Assembly (NCBI GenBank): GCA_023299895.1
Contig: JALZWI010000284.1
Location: 1 to 10,794 of the forward strand
Source of the DNA: Arenicella sp.
GTDB lineage: Bacteria > Pseudomonadota > Gammaproteobacteria > Arenicellales > Arenicellaceae
Direction of reading: 5' to 3'
Length of the DNA: 10,794 nucleotides
Below are positions 1 to 6,101 of the stretch, piece by piece. A program made the translations under genes and the position numbers. Numbering within the stretch: position 1 is the first letter of the stretch; the number at the start of each line of letters is the position of its first letter. The notes beneath the pieces were generated by a model that saw only the letters and a program-made list of their open reading frames with translations, searched no databases and had not been told where the DNA came from.

Positions 1-904
1 AAAACTCAAAGCCATCAATACTTATCGTGACGCGACCATCTAAATCAACTTCACCTATTGCGGTTTGCCAGTCTTGATCATTTAATCTAGCCCGTAATTC
101 AAAGGCAATCATTTCATCAGACTGGTCAGCATCTACTGCGTATGAGCGAACACTAATACGTGCTGCTTGCCCAACTATCTCGACTTGATCGATGGCTAAA
201 TTAGTCAAGGTTTGGTTATCATCTTCAGTAATATTATGAGTAAAAAACTGATAGCTAACCGCCGACGTCGGTTCAGGGATTAGATCAGCAAAACGACTTG
301 GCATTGACGATTGCTGAAAGTCACTAACAAAATGGATTTGATAATTATTATTAACAGTCTCATCGGCAGACATTAATGCTTCGACTGCGCGTGCAACCCC
401 ATCATAGTCAAGTGCTAATTCAGTAAGCTCAATTTGATCAAAAGCAGCCAAAATACGATTACTGTCTATCTCTACTTCGCTATATTTTTGTAGAGTTTGA
501 TCAATTGAAAAAATCTGCATAGCGTCATCAGACACGACATCATTAACAATATCCAAAACAGCTTGGCGAGCTTGGTCTTGTTTATCAGCTGCTGCCATCG
601 ATGCCGATGCATCAACGACAATTACATGTAAATTATTCCAGTCGGTTACCGATGCAGCCGTATTGCTCGGCCAAAAAGGTCTGGAAAATGCTAAGGCTAA
701 CAACAATAAAAACAAAACTCGTAAGGACATCAACAACAAATAACGTAGTTTACGTTTTACGTGTATCGGGTCCTCGCTAGGCTGTAAAAACATGCTCGAG
801 GCAAAAGCTTTACGTTTTGGCGTTTCAGTTTTGAGGCGGTGCAACCAAAACGGTAAAGCGATGAGTGCCAAACCAAACAAAAATAACGGTGCGAGTAATC
901 CCAT
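1..904 (-). CDS. BatA-like membrane VWA protein, partial (3' end off the left edge)
   Basis: My translation of the minus strand from 904 gives an open frame of 301 codons that runs off the window. The start ATG overlaps the DUF58 stop by one base (TAATG), with AGAGG 8-9 bases upstream as ribosome binding site. Residues 1-20 (MGLLAPLFLFGLALIALPFW) form a first membrane segment typical of the BatA/aerotolerance-regulator N-terminal domain. A strongly basic loop follows (about 22-54), then a second membrane segment (about 55-74). A VWA domain begins near residue 92 with an intact metal-binding motif DASAS (D98, S100, S102) and a later FVSDFQ (D195). The basic loop suggests that it is cytoplasmic and that the VWA domain faces the periplasm (inference). 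In the family, such proteins are encoded beside moxR and DUF58 genes and are thought to work with the ATPase. What follows the VWA domain cannot be seen. Confidence 0.85.
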   Translation of the reverse strand, partial: MGLLAPLFLFGLALIALPFWLHRLKTETPKRKAFASSMFLQPSEDPIHVKRKLRYLLLMSLRVLFLLLLALAFSRPFWPSNTAASVTDWNNLHVIVVDASASMAAADKQDQARQAVLDIVNDVVSDDAMQIFSIDQTLQKYSEVEIDSNRILAAFDQIELTELALDYDGVARAVEALMSADETVNNNYQIHFVSDFQQSSMPSRFADLIPEPTSAVSYQFFTHNITEDDNQTLTNLAIDQVEIVGQAARISVRSYAVDADQSDEMIAFELRARLNDQDWQTAIGEVDLDGRVTISIDGFEF

Positions 905-1818
905 TAGGCTCGCCTCTGACGAAAACTCAAATAACGATGCAAAGAACGGTCTAATGGTTCTTTAGTATTCAACAGAACATAATCACAACCGGCTTTTCTG
1001 GCCGCCGCTTCAACGTCCGCATTATGTGCGTTGATACGCTGCGGATATTCATCGCGCATATAGTCGGGTGACACTTCTACCACTGCACCACTTTCAGAAT
1101 CCTCTAATAAAACTGACTGTTGATAATTTGGGTTGAGTTCACCATCGTCCATTACTTGCAGCAGCAACACATCTTGCCCCGCCATACTCATAGGGCGTAC
1201 CGCTTCGAGCAAGGCTTGCGTATCTGTGTAGAAATCAGAAATCACCGCCACCATGCCGCGTTTATGACCCAATGACATTGACTTGGTGAAGGGTTTATCC
1301 AGTTCTGTATTGTTCTCAGCTTGTGCGCTATCAAGCAAATGCATGATGGCAGGTATTTGCCCTGCACGCGCAGAAGGCGCGCGATAATCTCGCACTTCGT
1401 CATCAAACAACATTAAACCCATTGAATCTTTTTGCTTAGACGTTAGATACGCTAAACTGGCTGCCAACATCTTGCCATACTCAAGTTTACTAATGCCCTT
1501 AGGATTAGACTTAAACCCCATCGACCCACTGGTATCAAGCATAATCATTAATTGGCTATTGGTTTCACCACGAAAACGTTTGATTACCATGCGGTCGTTA
1601 CGGGCATAGACATTCCAATCAATTAGACGAGTATCATCACCTGGCTCATACTGACGATACTCGGCGAACTCTTGACTGAAGCCAAAATCATGCGTGCGAT
1701 GCAAACCAATTACCACACCACGCACAATGGTTTTAGCAATCAATTCGAGATTACCCAAGCCCGCCATGATGGCAGGATCTAGTAAGCGCGATGCAGTCAC
1801 AGTAGATTGAGTAGCCAT
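904..1818 (-). CDS. DUF58 family protein (VWA-like fold), MoxR partner
   Basis: This 304-aa protein carries the DUF58 signature: EYRQYEPGDD (53-62) followed by TRLIDW (63-68) and the arginine-rich stretch up to RFRGE. A VWA-like domain follows with an intact DxSxS metal site, DTSGS (D95, S97, S99), and a later segment AVISDFY. No convincing membrane segment is visible, so it is probably cytoplasmic, unlike the longer two-helix DUF58 proteins. The family is almost always encoded next to a moxR gene, as here: the start lies 6 bases after the moxR stop, and the stop overlaps the start of the BatA-like gene. No good Shine-Dalgarno sequence precedes the ATG, so translation is probably coupled to moxR. 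The family is certain; the client or substrate is unknown. Confidence 0.93.
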   Translation of the reverse strand: MATQSTVTASRLLDPAIMAGLGNLELIAKTIVRGVVIGLHRTHDFGFSQEFAEYRQYEPGDDTRLIDWNVYARNDRMVIKRFRGETNSQLMIMLDTSGSMGFKSNPKGISKLEYGKMLAASLAYLTSKQKDSMGLMLFDDEVRDYRAPSARAGQIPAIMHLLDSAQAENNTELDKPFTKSMSLGHKRGMVAVISDFYTDTQALLEAVRPMSMAGQDVLLLQVMDDGELNPNYQQSVLLEDSESGAVVEVSPDYMRDEYPQRINAHNADVEAAARKAGCDYVLLNTKEPLDRSLHRYLSFRQRRA

Positions 1819-1824
1819 TTACGC

Positions 1825-2841
1825 TTAAGTAAGTGTCGCGACAATATCGTTAATCACTGCATCGGTATCCACACCATCGGATTCAGCATAGTAATTTGCT
1901 AATACCCTGTGTCGCATGACAGGCGCGGCCAAGGCTGCTAAATCATCAGAGGTGACATGATAGCGACCTTCAAGCAATGCGCGTGCCTTGGCAGTCAGAG
2001 TCAATGCCATGGTAGCTCGTACACTGGCACCATGATTGATGTATTTTTTAACCTTGTCAGTCGCGAGTAGGTCAGCAGGTCGAGTCGCTCTAACTAGATC
2101 AACCGCCAGTTGACTCATTTCATCTGAGATTGGCACTTCGCGTACTAGCTTTTGAAACTGTAAGATTTCAGTGACGTTAGTACATGCGTTAACTTCTGGC
2201 AGTTCGACTTTAGTGGTGTAGCGACTAAGCACTTCAAGTTCATGTTCGGCTGATAAATAATCCATCGTGACATTAAACAAAAAGCGATCCAGTTGCGCTT
2301 CAGGTAGTGGGTAGGTACCTTCTAGCTCAATTGGGTTTTGCGTCGCCAGTACAAAATATGGCTTGGCTAATACATGGTTGGTGCCGCGCACCGTAATCGA
2401 CCCTTCTTGCATTGCTTCGAGTAAGGCAGATTGTGTTTTGGGTGGCGTACGGTTGATCTCATCGGCTAGCACAACATTGGCAAACAGTGGCCCAGGCACA
2501 AATTTCCAAGAGCGACCTTCGGAAGTTTCTTCAATTATGTCAGTGCCAGTAATATCCGTTGGCATTAAGTCAGGCGTAAACTGTACCCGGTTAAATTCTA
2601 AACCAAGTGAATCAGATAATGTTTTAACCAACAAGGTTTTCGCAGTGCCTGGCATACCGGTTAATAAACAATGACCACCGACTAACAAGGTAATTAAGAG
2701 TTGCTCAACCACATAATCTTGACCGACAACTGCGCGCCCTACTTGCTCACGTATTTCGTCCATACGTTGCTTGAATACGCCAACTAATTCGGCGGTTTGA
2801 TCTAGTTCTTGTTTATCAATTAAACTTTCATCATTCATCAT
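1825..2841 (-). CDS. MoxR-family AAA+ ATPase
   Basis: This 338-aa protein is full length for the family. It has Walker A GMPGTAKT (62-69), Walker B VVLADEIN (123-130), sensor-1 region LATQNP (165-170) and the LDRFLF arginine-finger region (184-189), followed by a C-terminal lid domain. The motif order and the sequence around DEINRTPPKTQSALLEAMQE are diagnostic of MoxR proteins. These hexameric ATPases act as chaperone-like remodellers of partners carrying VWA domains. It begins ATGATG; AGGA lies 4 bases before the first and 7 before the second ATG, so translation may start at 2838. It is the fourth gene of the cluster, 43 bases after the peptidase gene and 6 before the DUF58 gene. In most MoxR loci the ATPase gene comes first or near first, so its internal position here is unusual. 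Confidence 0.96.
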   Translation of the reverse strand: MMNDESLIDKQELDQTAELVGVFKQRMDEIREQVGRAVVGQDYVVEQLLITLLVGGHCLLTGMPGTAKTLLVKTLSDSLGLEFNRVQFTPDLMPTDITGTDIIEETSEGRSWKFVPGPLFANVVLADEINRTPPKTQSALLEAMQEGSITVRGTNHVLAKPYFVLATQNPIELEGTYPLPEAQLDRFLFNVTMDYLSAEHELEVLSRYTTKVELPEVNACTNVTEILQFQKLVREVPISDEMSQLAVDLVRATRPADLLATDKVKKYINHGASVRATMALTLTAKARALLEGRYHVTSDDLAALAAPVMRHRVLANYYAESDGVDTDAVINDIVATLT

Positions 2842-2884
2842 AAATTCCTATTTGGCTTTTCAGTAAATTCTTATATTAGTTCAT

Positions 2885-5176
2885 TTATTTGGAGATCGTC
2901 TCCATCAATAATTTTTGTGCGGGTCGAAAATGCGGTGCAATTTCTAATGCCGAGAGCGCTTGTGCTCGAGCTTTATCAGTGTCGCCTAATGCTTTATTGG
3001 CGCTGCCCATGCGATAAAACACTTCAGCTTTGTCGAGCGGTTGTAATGCCATTGCAACTTGAAATTCGGTGAGTGCTTGCTCTGCATTTTTTTGTTCTAA
3101 TAGCAAATCACCTAACTGCAAATGGACTTCTAAATCAAATGGGTTAACCAAATTGATGCCACTCAAGACCTCGATCGCTTTTTCTGGTTGCTGTTCACTG
3201 ACAAAGTAACTTGCGAGATCTTTAAGGTCAGTGGGGCTATAACCACCTGCTTGCCAAAATGCTTCTAATGTCTGAAAACGATTGGCAGAGTCTTCTGATT
3301 TTTCATAAGCATAGGCTTTGAGTAAATACGGACTATCTGCATCGCTGTAATTAGGCATTAGAGCAATTGCTTTATCAGCATGGTTGATCACATCATTCCA
3401 ATTTTCAGCTTGGCGTGATTTAGAGGCATCTTCGACATAAGAAACCCAGTCGTCTAGATAGGTAAGGTTGTCACCATATTTTTGATAAAAGAATGTCTGA
3501 AAACGATGATCAAATTGCTCAGGACTTAGATCAGTTGCGCTTTGAATTGCTTCAACCGTGGTTAAATTGTCTGCATAGCCTTGTAATATTTTAACCAATG
3601 CATCAAAACCAAATTCACTACTAATAAATTCACAAATTAGACCTGCTTGGTTGTACGACACAATGACTTGGTTATCGTATTGCGGCCGTGAAAAACCACC
3701 GTCAAGTTCTGCTATCGGTAGAAACTCATGTTCTTCCAATGATTTATAAACACTCAGTGGTACGCGCGCATAGCCCGACTCTACTGCCAGCGGGCCAGTT
3801 TGCCATTCTTCAAATACCGATACACCTTCACTAAACCAACGCGGAACATTGTGTTGACTCCCTTTGATAGTAAAGATGTGAGCGATTTCGTGCCAAAGTG
3901 TTGTGCCCCAATGGTAATCACCGCCCTTTTTTGCACTCGGAGAATCCATCGCCACTAAATAACCAAATGCAACACCCAGTAGTGGCACACCAGGCATGCC
4001 AATCGCACGAACAATAAAATCGTCGTGATTTGGGTAAACCTCAACATGAGCAGTTTCTTTTAGTTTGAACTGATAACGGTCTTCGAAGGCGTCAATCGCT
4101 TTCAAGGCAAGATCACTCACATAAGGTGCGAGCAAATCACGTTCTTTTTTATCGAGCCGCAAGCTCAAATCAGGAATTGAGCTCGTCGTTGATGGTGCTT
4201 TAAAGTTAACCACATCTAAGTTGTCATAGGTGTCCATTAAGCGCATCGAGTTGACAGCTTCAGGATTAAATGAATCACCGTCAAATGCAATCGTAAAATG
4301 TTCGCGCGCTAATGTGCTGCGATTTTGACGAAGGTGGTTAGCAGCTAACTGTAAATGCGCGAAATAATGATCAGGCTGCACGTCTACTGCTTTTTGATAG
4401 AACTCACCTACTTGATCATATTTAAAGGTGATCATGTAAACATACGCAGGAATCGAGTATGCATCACCATAACTTGGATTAATCGCCAGCGCTTTATCAA
4501 TAAACGGGGCTGGGTCAGAACGACTACGAATTGCATTGGATGCCTGAATAGCATACACCTCTGTTAATGGGTAATCGTTTTTTTCCGCTAGTTCCTCAGC
4601 TTGATCTAATAAGTCTTTCGCTTCGCTGACCTTATTTGAACGAATTTGAACCGAGGCCAATGTCAGTAAGGCTTTGAGCTTAACGCCATCGTGGGCGGTA
4701 TTTTCACTAATCGACGCCAATTGTGCGCCAGCATCTGGGTTGGAACTTTCGTGTAACACCAGCGCTGAGCCCAGCAAGGCATGTTGGTTATCCGCTGATA
4801 ATTCACTGGCCTGCACATACAGGTCGAGCGCATCTTGAAATTGATAGGTTGCCGTGAACAAATCAGCCCAACGACTGAGAATATGACTTTTTTGTATGTC
4901 TGATAAGTCTTGTCGGCCGGCTCTGTCAAACAATTGGCTGGCTTGCTGTTCATCACCGAGTGCCCAAACCGCTTCTGCTTGAATCTCTAGGGTAGACTGA
5001 TTGGTAAGTAAAGCCTGATAACAGTCATCGGCTTCTGTTAATTTACCACTCCAGTGCAAGTCATCACAAACCTGTAGCTCAAGCGAATTTACAGCACCAT
5101 AATGAATTGGTCGAGCGCTGGCATTGCTGGCAAGCAACAAAATCAAGATTAGCAAACTGTAGCGCAGCTTGATCAC
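2885..5176 (-). CDS. Secreted TPR protein with embedded peptidase-MA-like metallopeptidase domain
   Basis: A 763-aa protein. Residues 1-21 look like a Sec signal peptide (KLR, a leucine/isoleucine-rich core, cleavage after ASA). About 30-310 is a helical TPR-type array. The middle carries a zinc-peptidase site: HEIAH (H429, E430, H433) followed by WFSEG (E450 as likely third ligand). This is the gluzincin arrangement of the peptidase MA-like family (PF13485 type). About 590-760 holds further TPRs. The start is GTG in a GTGA overlap with the upstream stop, with a strong GAGGAGG 10 bases before it; an ATG closer to that site is in another frame. All catalytic residues are present, so an active periplasmic protease is likely; its substrate is unknown. 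TPRs suggest that it docks on another protein, perhaps a VWA partner of the same operon (inference). Confidence 0.88.
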   Translation of the reverse strand: MIKLRYSLLILILLLASNASARPIHYGAVNSLELQVCDDLHWSGKLTEADDCYQALLTNQSTLEIQAEAVWALGDEQQASQLFDRAGRQDLSDIQKSHILSRWADLFTATYQFQDALDLYVQASELSADNQHALLGSALVLHESSNPDAGAQLASISENTAHDGVKLKALLTLASVQIRSNKVSEAKDLLDQAEELAEKNDYPLTEVYAIQASNAIRSRSDPAPFIDKALAINPSYGDAYSIPAYVYMITFKYDQVGEFYQKAVDVQPDHYFAHLQLAANHLRQNRSTLAREHFTIAFDGDSFNPEAVNSMRLMDTYDNLDVVNFKAPSTTSSIPDLSLRLDKKERDLLAPYVSDLALKAIDAFEDRYQFKLKETAHVEVYPNHDDFIVRAIGMPGVPLLGVAFGYLVAMDSPSAKKGGDYHWGTTLWHEIAHIFTIKGSQHNVPRWFSEGVSVFEEWQTGPLAVESGYARVPLSVYKSLEEHEFLPIAELDGGFSRPQYDNQVIVSYNQAGLICEFISSEFGFDALVKILQGYADNLTTVEAIQSATDLSPEQFDHRFQTFFYQKYGDNLTYLDDWVSYVEDASKSRQAENWNDVINHADKAIALMPNYSDADSPYLLKAYAYEKSEDSANRFQTLEAFWQAGGYSPTDLKDLASYFVSEQQPEKAIEVLSGINLVNPFDLEVHLQLGDLLLEQKNAEQALTEFQVAMALQPLDKAEVFYRMGSANKALGDTDKARAQALSALEIAPHFRPAQKLLMETISK
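2890..2904 (-). repeat. Small hairpin at the 3' end of the peptidase gene, before moxR
   Basis: A perfect 6-bp stem with a 3-base loop (TGGAGA-CGA-TCTCCA on the minus strand) covers the last codons of the TPR-peptidase gene, 49 bases before the moxR start. No U-tract follows, so it is not a classical terminator. It could protect or divide the mRNA at the only sizeable gap in the operon. It could also be chance. Confidence 0.35.
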
Positions 5177-6099
5177 AGTACATCAGCCTCCTCGTCGATT
5201 TGACCTTGCAGCAACGATAACTCAATCATTAAGGTTTGAAACTGCTGAAAGTAATTTTCTTCGGTCATATTGATTCGCTTTAAGCGCAGTGTGTCTATTT
5301 GACGATCGAGCTCATCCCTTTGATGATATAAAGAGACTAACTCACTGCTCGCTGGCGCAGCAGGTCGCTCAGCTAAATTCGCCAAACGGATCTGGCTTGC
5401 TTGTGCATTGTCATTAGCCATCTGCAGTCGTGCGTTTTCAGTTGCTAACAAACCTTCGGTATCATAGAAGTCTTGTGTTTGTCTCACCGTATAATCGAAT
5501 GCTTCTTGTAAACTGATTGACTGGTTTTTATTGACGTCAGCCTCACTCTCGATAAGTGCATCGGCTAAGTGACGACCAAAGCGTGTAGCCGTTCGTTCTG
5601 CACCACTTTTAGTTGCCGTAATTAGATGCACTTTAGCGTTTTCATTTTGTTCTTCAAATATTTTCAACAAAGAACCTGATGAACTGCTGGTGTTTATCAA
5701 AACCGTTGCGTTAGGTGCTTGTGAAAACAATTCCAGTAGTTCATTACCAGTAATGTCCGAACCGATAATATTAAATTTATAATCTCGTCCGTCATAACTG
5801 CCGTGACCAATGAGGTAAAGAACAATCAAGTCATCACTGCCCGCATTGCTAGTCATTCTCTCTATATCGGCAAGTATTTGTTCTTTACTAGAATCGGCAG
5901 AAAAAACAACAATGTTATCGTCGCCTGTAAGTTTGTTGCTGGCATTTGTGATTTTCTCGACCTGCTCATCAAAATGACGCTGGTAATAGTCCTCACCAGC
6001 CAAGCCTTGCACAATGACCACGGAAGTTTCAGCAGCAGCTGTCATAGAAAAAAACAAACAACATAAAAGCACCAAAAAAGCAGAAGTGATTTTTCTCAT
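5173..6099 (-). CDS. Secreted caspase/C13-like protein with Cys-to-Ser active site and EF-hand-like loop
   Basis: I choose the ATG at 6099 (308 aa) rather than one 36 bases upstream, because it opens directly onto a signal peptide (MRKITSAFLVLLCCLFFSMT, probable cleavage near AAA-ET) and sits 2 bases after the upstream stop. Residues 25-180 resemble the caspase-haemoglobinase fold: strand LIVLYLI, then GHG (H99 as catalytic histidine candidate), then strand ATVLIN followed by TSSSSGS. In active C13/C14 peptidases that position reads C-x-S-G; here serine (about S139) stands at the cysteine position. Residues 188-199 (DVNKNQSISLQE) fit an EF-hand loop, with D, N, N, S, S and final E at the expected spacing, except Q in place of the usual G. 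About 250-305 is predicted coiled coil. It may be a pseudoprotease or a serine variant. The stop overlaps the next start by four bases. Confidence 0.8.
   Translation of the reverse strand: MRKITSAFLVLLCCLFFSMTAAAETSVVIVQGLAGEDYYQRHFDEQVEKITNASNKLTGDDNIVVFSADSSKEQILADIERMTSNAGSDDLIVLYLIGHGSYDGRDYKFNIIGSDITGNELLELFSQAPNATVLINTSSSSGSLLKIFEEQNENAKVHLITATKSGAERTATRFGRHLADALIESEADVNKNQSISLQEAFDYTVRQTQDFYDTEGLLATENARLQMANDNAQASQIRLANLAERPAAPASSELVSLYHQRDELDRQIDTLRLKRINMTEENYFQQFQTLMIELSLLQGQIDEEADVL
5187..5193 (-). promoter_or_regulatory. Strong Shine-Dalgarno deciding the GTG start of the TPR-peptidase gene
   Basis: On the minus strand the sequence reads GAGGAGG, then 10 bases, then GTGATC. It lies inside the last codons of the caspase-like gene (E-E-A-D-V-L-stop). 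It supports the GTG at 5176-5174 as the true start and indicates efficient re-initiation or coupling at the GTGA overlap. Confidence 0.7.
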
Positions 6100-6101
6100 T
6101 A

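Noticed and set aside
2363..2674. Plus-strand frame of 103 codons
   Set aside because: It lies wholly antisense to moxR over the Walker A and B region, and its translation shows no family motif.
4355..4956. Frames at 4355-4567 (+) and 4663-4956 (-)
   Set aside because: Both are shadows within the TPR-peptidase gene, out of frame with its clear TPR sequence.
5803..6066. Plus-strand frame of 87 codons
   Set aside because: Antisense to the caspase-like gene, rich in unlikely residue order and without a ribosome binding site that I can support.
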